A DNA stretch of 64,000 bases from Acomys russatus (lineage: Eukaryota > Chordata > Mammalia > Rodentia > Muridae): assembly GCF_903995435.1 (NCBI RefSeq), contig NC_067151.1, forward strand, positions 29,363,992-29,427,991, written 5' to 3'. Below the pieces are notes generated by a model that was not told the origin of the DNA, ran no database searches, and saw only the letters and a program-made list of their open reading frames with translations. Shown piece by piece: positions 50,836 through 62,189 of the stretch (the first letter of the stretch is position 1; each line of letters starts with the position of its first letter). The translations under genes were made by a program, and so were the position numbers.

Positions 50836-52373
50836 AACTAAAGTTAGCCTGAAGAGGTCTTTCCTACATCAAAGATGGGACTTCCAGCTCCCAGACAGAG
50901 GCCCTCTGCTGGCGCTGAGAGGATTTCTGGGGTGTTGTCTGGTTGAGCCCTCTTGGTAATGTCATGTCACGTTGCAGACATTTTATCCAGAAAATGGCAT
51001 CTCTCGGTGCAGAAAGACTAAGGCTGCAAACTACACACAGACCTAAAGCCTTTGTTAGCATGTCGGCAGACGCCATGGGCTTGGGACCACATGGCAGTGT
51101 TAGGTGGCACAGTGCACAGTGTAAGCTGTTCGTACCCGTTTCCCAGCTCTGCCGTCTCCAGCACTCCTTTTTATCATCAGAGGTCTTTGTTCAGTTCCTG
51201 GTGTCCAAGGCTTCTTTGGAAAGCAGGTTTCTCTTTTTGGATTCATCTTGTCTCTGCCACACTTGAGTCAGTGTTCTACCTAAATGTAGAAACGGACGGG
51301 AAAAGTCCCTTCCATTTTCAGGTACAGCAGTGAAATCCGGACCACGTTATAACCTCAGTAGCTCTGAGAGCTTGGGTTATACCTCTGACTTTCAGACTCT
51401 GGCATAGTAGTGTCCCAGAATGAACCTTGGGATACGATTCCCCTTAACTTCTTCAGTCTCTTGTAGGACCCCCCCTTACCATGCCTTCTGCTTCAGACTT
51501 GGGTCATCCGTCCTTTATCTCCTGTCTGTATTGCTCTTAGACAACCTGTGGACCATCAACATTAATATTGATTGGCAAAGCCTTCTTGTCTCCATAGGTT
51601 GTAAGTAACAGGCTTTTCTCTATGACTATGAGAGATGCCCACTGCATACATGCAGCTGAATGTATGTATACTCAATGGATATTTATCTGCTATTTATATA
51701 AACACATCTGACATTTATATAAAGATTCCTTGTGGTGTTTCCTCATATGCTCCTGGTTATGGTGCTGGTGTGAGGTCCAGAGCATCAGTGGCTAATAAAG
51801 GAAACAAACTGTTTTTTGAACACTTGTGTAAACTCACCTAGCTGGTGATCAGGTGCACCGTGACAGGATCCATATAGTCTTCCGAGCCAAAGCATCTCCT
51901 TAGCACGGGATCCAAGGTGTGTGTGAGAAGGGGAGCAGAGATGATACCTCTTCCTCATTCTCCTGTGAGATAGCTCTGTAGAGCCCTGGGACCTGGGCAG
52001 GCCCATGGAGTGATGGGTGCAGTTTGAAACGCAAGAAACACCCACCTTTTGCCCCTGTTCGGAGGCTGCTCTAGAGAGAGAAGCACAAGGCAGCATCACA
52101 AATGTTTGCTCTACTTTTAAATCAATCAGCTCTGTCTTGATCGTCTCTTCTCACCCAGAGTTAGGAGAAGAGGCCCAGCAAGCGGGAACATAGATGACCC
52201 ATGATGTTGCCACCGCTTTTATCAATGTACATAAAGAACACTGTGTTGGTCTCTTTATTTTTAGAAAGTCTGTTTCGTTTACTCTTTTTGCTCCACCTTC
52301 CACCAAGGTTAAAGGCAACTCCAGTTCAACCATCAACAACCTTTTATTTTGCGTGACGTCGTTATCAGGCATG
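50836..52373. other. 1.5 kb unique stretch, no gene identified
   Basis: No SINE. Overlapping 93-107 codon frames at 50943-51333 are on the same strand in different frames, with no motif. A TGACGTCG near 52354 is CRE-like. Confidence 0.45.
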
Positions 52374-52385
52374 AAAGTAGAAACA

Positions 52386-52569
52386 GGGCTGGAGAGATAG
52401 CTCAGAGGTTAAAAGCACTGGCTGCTCTTCCAGAGGTCCTGAGTTCAATTCCCAGCAACCACATGGTGGCTCACAACCATCTATAATGAGATCTGGTGCC
52501 TTCCTCTGGCATGCAAGTGTACATGCAGGCAAAACACTGTATATGTAATAAATAAAATCTTAAAAAAAA
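52386..52569 (+). mobile_element. B2 SINE with exact target duplication
   Basis: Forward B2 ending in an A-tail. AAAGTAGAAACA is exact at 52374-52385 and 52570-52581. Confidence 0.96.
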
Positions 52570-52581
52570 AAAGTAGAAACA

Positions 52582-53248
52582 TGCATATGAAAGTCCCTGG
52601 AAAATGCCTAGATTTTGATCAAACAAACAAACAAACAAGGCAAAGTACCTATTAAATGCTGACACCAGTACAGTTTTGACTTGTCATTGCTATAGATTTT
52701 GCATCAGTAATGGACACCATCCCATGGGCAAGTATATCACGAGGCAAACAGCGAGGCTCCAGGTCTTCCCAATGCCCCTTCTGAACTGGGGAAGATCTTG
52801 CCAGAGAGAGCAGGGGGTCCCCTCCAGAGAGGAGACAGGCAGGGGGGCATCCCTCCAGAGAGGAGACAGGTCTGACCTGTGTTTGCCAGGTGATCATTTG
52901 CAACTCTCCACATTTTAGTTATTTTTCAGAATGAATGAATTTCTTGTTACAGATTTCACAGCTGATGAAGGAGCCAGTTACTGCACAGCAGAGCTGGGGG
53001 TTGAACTTAGATGCCTCTTTACTGAGCCCAGGCTACACCCGCCCTGACCCCCATGTAAGTTCTCAGGTAGACCCTTACTCTACCTCAAAAATTACTTGGG
53101 CTCTCTTTCTAGTCGGTATTCCGCCTTCCCTAGTGAACTCTAGAGAAAGAAGCCACTAACTACTCTAGCAAGTGTCTGTCCTAACCCTGTCCCTAGTTAA
53201 ATATAATTTCATTTTCCACTACACTCTTGATGTTTAAAAGAACAATTT
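52582..53248. other. unique stretch with small tandem duplication
   Basis: CCTCCAGAGAGGAGACAGG is repeated exactly at 52821-52839 and 52852-52870 (31 bp period). A (CAAA)5 tract is at 52620-52638. No gene seen. Confidence 0.5.
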
Positions 53249-53441
53249 TTTTTTTAGTTTTTTTTTTTCAGTTTTTTTTTTTTTTTTTTTTTTTTTTGGT
53301 TTTTTGAGACATGGTTTCTCTGTGTAGCCTTGGCTGTCCTGGACTTGCTTTGTAGACCAGGCTGGCCTCAAACTCACAGCGATCCACCTGCCTCTGCCTC
53401 CAGAGTGCTGGGATTAAAGGTGTGCACCATCACACCTGGTC
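53249..53441 (-). mobile_element. B1 SINE with long T-run
   Basis: About 50 bp of T-rich tail side, then a reverse B1 from gttttttgagacatggtttc to ccatcacacctggt. Confidence 0.95.
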
Positions 53442-53757
53442 CAATCCCAATGTCGTAATGCCTTTCTATCTGTGTTCTTATCCAGCAAAGGACTGTTTGG
53501 CTCCTGCTGACATCCATGGCTATGACTGGTCAGCTGAGAAGCTTATTCTTTTGAGCTTCCCTTCAGTGTGAGGCACAATCAAACCTACAGGCATCTGAAT
53601 TAGAGCAGCTTGACACATCACTAAGGCAATCGATCCATAGAGTGATGGAGGCAGGGATGCTGAGGCTGTTCAGGTCCTGATGCTGAGGAGAAGGGAGTCA
53701 GCTAGACCCAAAGGGGAGGAGCCTCAGATGGGAATGTCTAAATGATCTGGGCCATTC
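53442..53757. other. unique stretch, no gene seen
   Basis: No repeat or exon recognised. Confidence 0.45.
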
Positions 53758-54256
53758 CCAGGAAACTGTGATGAAATACCACAAACGGGGCAGTTGAAAC
53801 AAGAGACATGTATTGTCTCCTAGCTCTCGGCTTCCCAAGTCAATGCTGTGAGTGTGGTTGCAGGCCACCTCCGATGGTACTCGGCATAGAGTGTCTGCTT
53901 TCATCTGCCTGTGACGTCTCCCCATTTTAAGGACACTAGCTCTATGGGATTGGTTACACCTCCATGACAGCAGTGTTTTATCTTTTTATTTTTAATTAAT
54001 TAATTTTTATTTATTTATTCATTTATTTATTTGGTTTTTCAAGACAGGCTTTCTCTGTGTGTATCCCTGCATGTCCTGGACTCACTTTGTAGACCAGGCT
54101 GGTCTAGAACTCACAGTGATCCTCTGCCTCCCGAGCGCTGGGATTAAAGGTGTGTGCCACCATGCCTGGTTACAGTGTTTTATCTTGATCACCTCTGTGA
54201 AACCTTATTTTCAAATAAAAATACTTTCTGAGGCACTAGGGATTAAGATTCTAACA
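53758..54256 (-). mobile_element. MST/MLT-type MaLR LTR, split by B1
   Basis: Reverse MaLR: aactgtgatgaaataccaca, gacatgtattgtctcctagc, aaggacactagctctatggg up to 53984. It resumes at 54173 with cacctctgtgaaacc, ttttcaaataaaaatac and ctgaggcactagggattaag. An older mammalian-type LTR. Confidence 0.65.
53985..54172 (-). mobile_element. B1 SINE inside MaLR
   Basis: Reverse B1 with a long (TTTA)/T tail side. CAGTGTTTTATCTT is exact at 53971-53984 and 54173-54186. Confidence 0.96.
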
Positions 54257-54289
54257 ACTTTTTTTTTTTTTTAAAGAAAGGTATATATT

Positions 54290-54453
54290 GAGCCGTGGGT
54301 GGTGGCGCATGCCTTTAATCCCAGCACTCGGGAGGCAGAGGCAGGCGGATCGCTGTGAGTTCGAGGCCAGCCTGGTCTACAAAAGTGAGTCTAGGACAGC
54401 CAAGGCTACACAGAGAAACCCTGTCTCGAAAAACCAAAAAAAAAAAAAAAAAA
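54290..54453 (+). mobile_element. B1 SINE, young
   Basis: Forward near-consensus B1 with a 22 A tail. AAAGGTATATA at 54277-54287 and 54454-54464. Confidence 0.96.
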
Positions 54454-54539
54454 AAAGGTATATAGCTCATCATAATGACACCATCATTCTTGAATGCATT
54501 GAAATGTTTGTATTACACTTGCTCATATAAATTCATTTG

Positions 54540-54558
54540 TTATCTATCTATCTATCTG

Positions 54559-54602
<44 letters not shown>

Positions 54603-54622
54603 GCTATCTGTCTATCTATCTC
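54540..54622. repeat. (ATCT)n microsatellite
   Basis: About twenty ATCT units with a few GTCT and AGCT variants. Confidence 0.97.
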
Positions 54623-54705
54623 ATAGAAAACCTTTTTGTCTCCAACCTACAGCTCTTGGGCCAAATGTACCCAGGATAACCATGAATGCACCCCCTAAAA
54701 ATGTA

Positions 54706-54842
54706 GGTGGGGCGTGGTGGCCCATGCCTTTAATCTAGCAATTGGGAGGCAGAGGCAGGGGGATCTGTGAGTTCGAGGCCAGCCTAGTCTACCAAGTGAG
54801 TCCAGGACAGCTACACAGAGAAACTCTGTCTTGAAAAAACTG

Positions 54843-54887
<45 letters not shown>

Positions 54888-54918
54888 AAAAGAAAAGAAA
54901 AAAGAAAAGAAAAAAAGT
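54706..54918 (+). mobile_element. B1 SINE with long A-tail
   Basis: Forward B1 with several small deletions (missing 'gctac' and 'cc' blocks) and about 45 A followed by GAAAA units. Confidence 0.94.
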
Positions 54919-55727
54919 AAACACCGAGTTTTTGTTTTGTTTTTTTAAACTTTATTGTACCACTCCTCTTGGATGTGAACTCTGTATTTGACCACATCTT
55001 GTCCTAGCCGACAGAAAAAGTTGCCAGCAAAACCCAGAATTTTACTCCCTACCCGGGAGATCACACTGACTGTGGGCAATGTGTTGTTCATTCATGTCTC
55101 CAGTGCATTTAACAACAATGAATTCTGAATATTTAAAGGGGCTGAACAAGTGGCCTTTAAAAAAAAAAATAAACGTAGGCTTTATTTCCTCTTTGGAACA
55201 CTCTGATCAAAACAAACTGATTAGATAGCATATGGTCACAATAACAGGTGGCTCTGGAGGTCCCCTGTGGCTCGTTGGCCTGCAGAGCCTGGCCTCCTTA
55301 GGGCCTTGGAGGAGAGCTGTGCTGTGCTAGGGACCAACACGGAGGCTGCAGCTCACAGGCAGCCAGCAGAGCATGTCTGCAGCTGGCCTTGCCTGCTCTT
55401 GACTCACGAATGAGTAACAGGGAAGTCGGACAATGCTGAGAAGAATGTGGGGGGCTGGGCGAGCTGTTGGTGGAAGGAAGTGAGATTGTCAGGGCTTTCC
55501 CCCAGCTGTTCCCAGGGCGGTGCTTTCTGAAGTTAGCCTTTCTCCACCAAGCTCAACCAAAGGTAAAAAAAAATCAGCCATCATGAAGACTATGTCCACC
55601 TTCTCCCCTCCCCAGACTTGGGCTCCCTTGAACTTGTGAGGTCTATCTCAACTTCCTAAGTCCTGGGATCTCTGGAGTACTTGGCCATTGTCAACTAGGT
55701 ATAGCAATTAATTAACTAATTTTTGAG
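54919..55727. other. unique stretch, no gene seen
   Basis: An A-run lies at 55160-55169. No SINE or supported exon. Confidence 0.5.
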
Positions 55728-55862
55728 GTTGAGTCTCAATCTGTAGCTCATGCTGGCCTAGAGCTGGCCATGTAGCCCGCTGCCTGGCTTCTCAGCTAAG
55801 CAGCCTCCTGCTTTTGCCTCACAAATGTCGAGATTACAAGTTTGTTTCGCCACAACCAGTTT
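55728..55862 (-). mobile_element. ancient B4/Alu-like SINE
   Basis: gaggttgagtctcaatctgt, agctcatgctggcctagagc, and tttgcctcacaaatgtcgag in reverse order. Confidence 0.5.
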
Positions 55863-55918
55863 AAGCTCTTTAAACGTCACTTCCCTTCTGCCAACACCAC
55901 ATTTGATGGGGGCACATA

Positions 55919-56010
55919 GGGACCTGGGTTCTCGTCCCGGTGCCATACCCACTACAGCTACAGGACCTCTCGCAAGTCACCCAACCACAGGTCACCTCTG
56001 TGAAACTGTT
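55919..56010 (+). mobile_element. MIR SINE fragment
   Basis: gggacctgggttctcgtccc (B-box), ggtgccatacccactacagc, and acctctcgcaagtcacccaa follow MIR. Confidence 0.55.
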
Positions 56011-56056
56011 CAGAATGCTTTCTTCCACGTGTCCTAAGAACCAAACCTGAGCTGTG

Positions 56057-56372
56057 GCAGGGGATGGCTCAGCTGGCAAGGCTTGTGCCCGTCCTATAAG
56101 CCTGGGCACTGGCTTCAGTCCCTAGAAGGTATCTGAAAACGGGCAGTGTGGTGGAGCACTTGTAACCCTAGGGTGGGGAAGCAAGGGCAGGAGGCTCCTT
56201 GGGGCCTTGCTGACCAGTCCAGACAAGAGAGAGGCCTCACTTCAGAGGAGGCGGATGGGCGTCTGAAGATGATTCCTGAAGTTGTCTTCTGGCCTCCCAA
56301 CATGCACACACATGCACGTGTACCAGAACACACATTCACACGGAAGTGAACACCCACATGCATTAAAAAATT
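56057..56372 (+). mobile_element. RSINE1/B4-type SINE
   Basis: tRNA-like head (ggcaggggatggctcagctg), a 7SL-like middle (gtgtggtggagcacttgtaa), and 'tcttctggcctcccaacatg' with a CA-rich tail. Same element class as the relics at 209-352 and 59938-60259 in opposite orientation. Confidence 0.6.
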
Positions 56373-57262
56373 TTTTTTAACTCTAGTACTGAACAGGAAT
56401 ATGACGGTCAAAATATAAAAGATCTATAAGCTGTCTATACTTGAATGTTTTTCAAACCTCACAAAAAGAAAACATTCAAGTGAACATGCTGGAGAGAAAC
56501 GGTTTTGCCATAAGCAGGGTCTGGCCTTGCTTTCTGAGCAGGACTCAGCATTGGCCAGGCCACGTGCTACATCTCAGGCATAGTGGCTGACATGTGCAAA
56601 CTGCTCCCCACTCAGCACGCTTGGATTTATGACTATTCCACTTTACAGTGGTGTGAAAACAACTGCAGATTCAAAAGAAACTTCAAACGTGTTGAATTTT
56701 TATTTTTCCCATGGCTGGCAGTATGCAATAAGTTCCTCTCTCCAGATGCCAATAGTGGCAGGGAGCTTGTGGTACAGAGATCATGATGGCAACAAGACCC
56801 CATACTGCGGTGTGTTGCTTGGCTAGGGTGGATTCAGTGCAAGCCAACTTACAGTAGTCCCATATTTTGTTGGGATGTGACTCCCTTGTAAATGATGGAT
56901 ATCTGTACTTCAAACATTCTGGACTAAATGAAGGAAGTGCATTTGGAGATGTACCTCACATTACCACCCTTGCTTTAGTACGAAAACTCAGAGCACAGGG
57001 AGGTTTGAAGGTGGGCTGGATGTGTGGGTCTCTCTTTTCTGTTTTGGCTTGCCTTGACTTCCCTCCTGAAGAGTTTCACCCCGAGTGTGGAGCAAGGTGC
57101 CTAGAGCATTTTTGGCATCATTTTCTTGAACAGCTGTTCCCTATGAGGCCAAGGGAAATCTATTTCTTGCTCACAGGGTGACAAGCATCTTTCCCAGAGT
57201 TTCCACCAAACCTCCTCACATACTTCTCTGTCATTTTCTTAGTTGCACACACATTACAAATG
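56373..57262. other. unique stretch, no gene seen
   Basis: A 104-codon frame at 56867-57181 has no motif or splice context. No SINE. Confidence 0.5.
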
Positions 57263-57278
57263 CAAGGGGACAGCCTTT

Positions 57279-57401
57279 TTTTTCCTTTCAGTTTCTAAAT
57301 TATAATTTATTCAGATTATATCCTGATGGTTATCCCCTCACTTGTATCTTTCTGTTCCCACCCTCCCTTCCTCCCTCCCTCTTCTGCCCTCTTCCCCTTC
57401 C
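57279..57401 (-). mobile_element. short L1 3' end insertion
   Basis: Reverse L1 3' terminus: atttattcagattatatcct, atggttatcccctcacttgt and a C/T-rich tract (the L1 G-rich end). CAAGGGGACAGCCTTT (57263-57278) and CAAGGGGCAGCCTTT (57402-57416) flank it with one indel. Confidence 0.75.
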
Positions 57402-57479
57402 CAAGGGGCAGCCTTTAAGAACTCATGGGCAATATATGAACTGAATTAGGCCCATATTCTGACAAATGAGCGGCAGTAA

Positions 57480-58015
57480 TTGTTATAGAAAGAGTGAGAC
57501 AGTGGTTGGTTTGGGGAAAGCTGCCACAAGATTACTCTTCATAAGTGAGCTTTATTAGGAGAGATAGCATTGTACCCACGGGAGCCACAATTGGGTCTTA
57601 AGGTGGGAAGAGCGTTGAAAAGGGACGGTACATCATATCAGAGACAACATAATGAAACCTTGATGGGAGAGAGGCTTCCCTTCAGAACCCGAAGGGGAGC
57701 TTTATTAAGAGGGATAGCCCACCATGGACAGGGTAATGGGATGTGGGGTGGAGGGACCCAGAGGAGAGCCTTCAGAGACTCCCCCAACCAGAACAAAGGA
57801 AACTATTTTATACCCTTTTGGGAGGTGGTGGGAAGTTCCATACCACGTGATTTTGTCTACGACAGCACACTTGACAAAGAGCGTTGAATGGGCAGGTACC
57901 AGGAAGTGCCATAAATCAGGGGCTGTGAAGCCACAGCTAAGCATGGCCTCTTGATTCTCTGTCCCAGGAAGAGAGAGGGCAGAGGTGGGGGACATGGTCT
58001 GATTTCTCCTTCAGC
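57480..58015 (-). mobile_element. ERV-type solo LTR with TATA and two polyadenylation signals
   Basis: On the minus strand a perfect TATAAAATAG (57803-57812) is followed about 100 bp later by AATAAA (57701-57706) and again by AATAAA (57551-57556). The two signals lie in similar 21 bp contexts (GAGCTTTATT... at 57547 and 57697 on the plus strand), implying a duplicated R/U5 part. The order U3, TATA, R, polyadenylation signal, U5 is diagnostic of a retroviral LTR; class I (gamma-like) is likely but unproven. No internal viral genes adjoin it. Outer ends approximate. Confidence 0.6.
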
Positions 58016-59424
58016 AGTGGGATCCAGCTGTTTAGAGTGACCAATGTCTTAAAGTGGCAAGCCCATGACCTAACAGGAATTGAGAATGTGGTCCATCTGC
58101 CCCAGTTGGAGAGCTGACTTAGGACTCAGCCTTCTGGTTTGCCTCAGTCCTTTTTTTCTTCCCTAGTCAGAGTATATTCTTAGTAAATTAAAGAAGGTCT
58201 AGACAAGCTTGGACATGCCCAAGCTTGACATCTGAAGGTGATTTCCTCTGAGGATTGGATAAAGCAATGAGACACGGTTGTAGTCTGGGTGGGAGTTTGT
58301 GCATGGAGGATGCCGTGGGGGGGAAAGCTGATGACGTGCGTGCAGAAGAAGATGTAGAAACACTTGGGGTTGTGCCAGAGAGGAGGGCCAGATACAACCA
58401 GTGCAGACTGCGAGGATGGCGCTTCCGTATGAGTCCACACTATCAGAGTGCCATAGACATCGCTGTACCACGTAGGGCAATGTCCAACGAGGGGCACTGT
58501 TAGTTCAATGCTCCGCCATGGCTGCCTCAAAACTCAGCACTGTACAGCAAATCACCGGTCCTCTTCTAGTAATAGGAGAAACATGAGCATCGACATTGTG
58601 TGGAGGAGGAGATGAAAGATTTCCCGGGCTGCATGGTTAAGGCTACCCTACTAATAAGCAGATAACTCCAGCTCTCAGGTCTCTTAGCTCGATGCATCAG
58701 TGCCTGGTGTACCTTTGGGAGTGCCCGCCCACTTCATACCACAACTCTGCATCATCTGCTCCTCAGCTGTGTGTATCCACATGAGACTCAACAGGCAGAG
58801 CTGATGCCCAAGCTGGCCAGATAGCTTAAAGTGGGATGGCGGGGTTTACGCTGTGCCAGAGCATTCTCCATACAGATGGCGGCTGGACTCAGTGTCCTGT
58901 GGTCGTGGGGTAGGGAGTAAATTGTATGGGGTTCCCTTAGTCCACTCCATTCAATTTCCATCTAGGTAGATATTTTTACAGTCTGTTTCTGCACTGACTA
59001 TATGTTCGCAAGTTGACTCTTGAGGAAATGCAATACTATGCAATTACTGAGTAATGACACCAACTTTGGGCAACCACGTGGTCTCACACATGTGTCTCTT
59101 CTCAGGGGCTCAGGTCAATCTTTCCAGTGAGACAGTTCTGAGAAGTTTAATTCAAATAACAACCCTCCAAGGGATTCCTCCTGGTTTAATGGGAACTAGG
59201 GGGATATAATTAACTTGAATACTGGTTTGGACTGACCATTTGAGATATTAGAATTTAGAGATTTGGAACACCAAACCATCTCTGAGGATTTAGACTGCAA
59301 GAAGGAAAAGCTTCAGAATAAAACAACATAAAAGTATTAAATAGTCCAAATTTAGACATGTGATGAATATTTATTTCCCTTCATTGGAAGGCTGAGATTG
59401 TTTTCCTTTTATATGAAAAGGGAG
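58016..59424. other. 1.4 kb unique stretch, no gene accepted
   Basis: 58180-58530 holds a 116-codon and two shorter minus-strand frames plus an 82-codon plus-strand frame, all overlapping. No motif recognised. A processed pseudogene is possible but not shown. The rest is AT-leaning. Confidence 0.4.
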
Positions 59425-59597
59425 TCGGGCGTGGTAGCACACGCCTTTAATCCTAGCACTCGGGAGGCAGAGGCAAGTGGATCGCTGTGAGCTTAAGGCC
59501 AGCCTGGTCTACAAAGTGAGTCCAGGACTGCCAAGGCTACACAGAGAAACCCTGTTTCAAACCCCCCCCCCCAAAGAAAAAGAAAGAAAAAAAGGAA
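59425..59597 (+). mobile_element. B1 SINE
   Basis: Forward near-consensus B1 with a C-run (59562-59572) between body and AAAG tail. Confidence 0.95.
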
Positions 59598-59937
59598 ATT
59601 GAGAACAAGTGTCTTGGAACAAAGATCTGTGTGTGGCCTCTACTCTAGGCTCCTGAGTGATACTTGGGGACCTCAGCTGAAGTGAAGACCATTAGTACAC
59701 TGGAGACAGCACGAGAATGAAGCACAGGCCACAGCGGATAGAAGAACAGGGAGCGGAGAGCCTTTCTGTCATTTGATTGAACTAGCTTACCCAATTAAAA
59801 AGCTAAAAGTGTAAAATATGTTTCTCAGATGGTGTCTCCACATCACAAAACACCGCTACAAAATTCCAGGAATGCCACCCCCTTAAATTTAATTTTAAAA
59901 TTTTTTATATTTGTTATTTATCGGTATTATTATTAGT
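59598..59937. other. unique stretch, no gene seen
   Basis: AT-rich at its right end. No repeat or exon recognised. Confidence 0.5.
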
Positions 59938-60259
59938 GTGTGTGTATGTGGTATGTGCAGGCACGTTCCTGTGTGTGGCTGTGTGTGGTGGGGAGATGCA
60001 CTTGCTTTCTTGTGTATGTGTGGAGGCCAGAGGTTAAGGTCAGGTGTCCTCCTCTCTCGCTCTTCACCTTAGCTCTTAGGACTGGGACTCTTACTAGAAA
60101 TCCCCATTTCAGACTGGCTGCCAGTGGGTCTCTAGGCTCCGCCTGTCTCTGCACAGCAGCATTGCCATTACAGATTCATGCTACTGCATCCCACTTTTAA
60201 ATGGATGCCAGGAACTCAAGCCCCTGTCCTCACTTTACCCAGTGACCCATATCCCTAGT
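59938..60259 (-). mobile_element. RSINE1/B4-type SINE
   Basis: Reverse element: GT-rich tail, 'gtgtggaggccagaggttaa', gtcctcctctctcgctcttc, cattgccattacagattcat, and gatgccaggaactcaagccc with actttacccagtgacccat at its tRNA-like head. Confidence 0.6.
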
Positions 60260-60284
60260 CACCAATTTCAAAGTTCTGAGTCTT

Positions 60285-60431
60285 TTGTTGTTGTTTTGTT
60301 TTTCGAGACAGGGTTTCTCTGTGTAGCTTTGGCTGTACTGGACTTGCTTTGTAGACCAGGCTGGCCTCGAACTCACAGCGATCCACCTGCCTCTGCCTCC
60401 TGAGTGCTGGGATTAAAGGCGTGCGCCACTA
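60285..60431 (-). mobile_element. B1 SINE, head-truncated, with exact target duplication
   Basis: Reverse B1 losing the last few head bases (ends gcgtgcgccacta). TTCTGAGTCTT is exact at 60274-60284 and 60432-60442. Confidence 0.96.
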
Positions 60432-60474
60432 TTCTGAGTCTTATCAAGGTTTAATGATTGGATTAAAAAACAAG

Positions 60475-60690
60475 CAGGGTGAAATGGCTCAGTGGTTATG
60501 ACCTGTGGCTGCTCTTCCAGAGGACTCAAGTTTGATTCTCAGCCCCCACATGGCAGCTCAGTACTGTTTGCATGTCCAATACTCTCTTCTAGCCCCCACA
60601 GGCACCAGGTACACAGGTGGTACACAGGCATACATGTGGGCGGGAACACTCATCTACATATAAAATAAAACTAAAAATACATTTATAATC
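60475..60690 (+). mobile_element. B2/B3-type SINE, diverged
   Basis: Forward: gggtgaaatggctcagtggt, ctgctcttccagaggactca, cccccacatggcagctcag, with a partial repeat of 'ggtacacagg' in its middle and an A-rich tail. Confidence 0.75.
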
Positions 60691-60711
60691 TTCTACTGAG
60701 AGATTGCTTAT

Positions 60712-60944
60712 GTTATTTTTATTTTTTTAAATTATTTATTTTTACACGTATAAGTGTTTTGCTTGCATATGCACCTGTGCACCACTTGTGTGCAGTACCC
60801 ATGGAAGCCAGAAGGGGGTGTCAGATCTCCTGAGAGTGGCATTACAGAGGGGTTGTGAGCAGCCACGTGGGTGCTGGGAATTGACCCCTACCCCTGGGGA
60901 AAAATATCCAGTGCTCTTAATCACGGAGCCATCTCCCCAGCTCC
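60712..60944 (-). mobile_element. B3 SINE, full length
   Basis: Reverse B3 from a T-rich tail through acgtataagtgttttgcttg, gaagccagaagggggtgtca, cagccacgtgggtgctggga to cggagccatctccccagctc. The best B3 in the window. Confidence 0.9.
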
Positions 60945-61300
60945 TTTATTTATGTTAGCATGCAAAGTAGATTATTCATACAATAATGTTCTCACATGTA
61001 CATGTTCCAGCTCATCCCTTGCCGGTGCTTCCTGCCTGCTTGCAGCTGGTCCCTTCCTCAACGCTTTTTGCTTCTGGGTTACATATATTCTGTTATCCTT
61101 TCCCCCATTGCTACTAAGATCTCCTATATCCCTTTCATGGTTGATGGGAGGGGTCATTTAAATGCACTCCTTTTGAGAGTATTGAAAGCCAACCTCAGGT
61201 TGAAGCCTGCCCGTGCCAAATGACACCCTTTGCAAGCTCTTCCTGGGCACAGCTCCTCTGAGAGTACAGGTGTGGAGATGTGCAGGAATCCTAGAGCTGG
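60945..61300. other. unidentified, possibly repetitive
   Basis: Pyrimidine-rich. 'gttagcatgcaaagtagatt' at about 60954 resembles 'gttagcatgcaaaatgtcaa' at about 27496, so an unnamed repeat is possible. No gene seen. Confidence 0.35.
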
Positions 61301-61473
61301 CCCGGCATGGTAGCACACACCTTTAATCCCAGCACTCCGAGGCAGAGGCAGGCAGATGGTCTGAGTTTGAGGCCAGCCTGTCTACAGCACTAGTTCCAGG
61401 ACAGCCAGAGTTATTCAGAAAAACCATGCCTAATGCCTCCCCCCCCCCCCCCGAAAAAACCCCAACAACTACC
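61301..61473 (+). mobile_element. B1 SINE, diverged
   Basis: Forward B1 (gcccggcatggtagcacaca; gtctacagcactagttccag) with a long C-run and A/C tail. Confidence 0.9.
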
Positions 61474-61676
61474 AAAAGAAGCCTGGAGTTGGATGGTCTT
61501 TTTCAATCAACAAGGAGCTGAGTGTTTACCATAAAACAACCACTACTCATCGTGCCTTGCAGCCTTTCTAAAGTCATTGGGAAACAAGAGGCTAGCAAGG
61601 GAACCGAATGCCTATTCTGACCCACATCACTAGGCCTCTTGCTGGGTCTAATGTTTCGACTAGCAAGATAATAGCC

Positions 61677-61696
61677 TCATTATTATCATCATCATC

Positions 61697-61736
<40 letters not shown>
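61677..61736. repeat. (TTA)n microsatellite
   Basis: Mixed ATT/ATC units then about 13 pure ATT units, forming the tail side of the next reverse B1. Confidence 0.95.
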
Positions 61737-61874
61737 TTGAGGCAGGGTTTCTCTGTGTAGCCTTGGCTGTCCTAGACTCACTTTGTAGACCAGGCTGGCC
61801 TCGAACTCACAGCGATCCACCAGCCTCTGCCCCTCGAGTGCTGGGATTAAAGGCGTGTGCCACCACACCCGGCT
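61737..61874 (-). mobile_element. B1 SINE
   Basis: Reverse near-consensus B1 from tgaggcagggtttctctgtg to ccaccacacccggct. Confidence 0.95.
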
Positions 61875-61998
61875 GACTAAGCATCTTAACGTCACGATCA
61901 GCAGGGCATTCCCAGATCTATGGAGTATTCCAAAATCTATGGCAGAGTTGAGGACTTTCAGCCATAAGTTTCTGGTCCATAAGAAAGGAATTTGTCTG

Positions 61999-62189
61999 GC
62001 CGGGCGTGATGGCGCACGCCTTTAATCCCAGCACTCGGGAGGCAGAGGCAGGCGGATTGCTGTGAGTTCGAGGCCAGCCTGGTCTACAAAGTGAGTCCAG
62101 GATGGCCAAGGCTACACAGAGAAACCCTGTCTCGAAAAACAAAAAACAAAAAACAAAAAACAAAAACAAAAACAAAAAAAAAAAAAAAA
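61999..62189 (+). mobile_element. B1 SINE, young, exact target duplication
   Basis: Near-consensus forward B1 with a long AAAAAC/A tail. AAGAAAGGAATTTGTC is exact at 61981-61996 and 62190-62205. Confidence 0.97.

Noticed and set aside
58204..58227. CAAGCTTGG hairpin-like dyad
   Set aside because: Nine-base arms with a six-base loop are expected by chance in 64 kb and no element boundary lies there.
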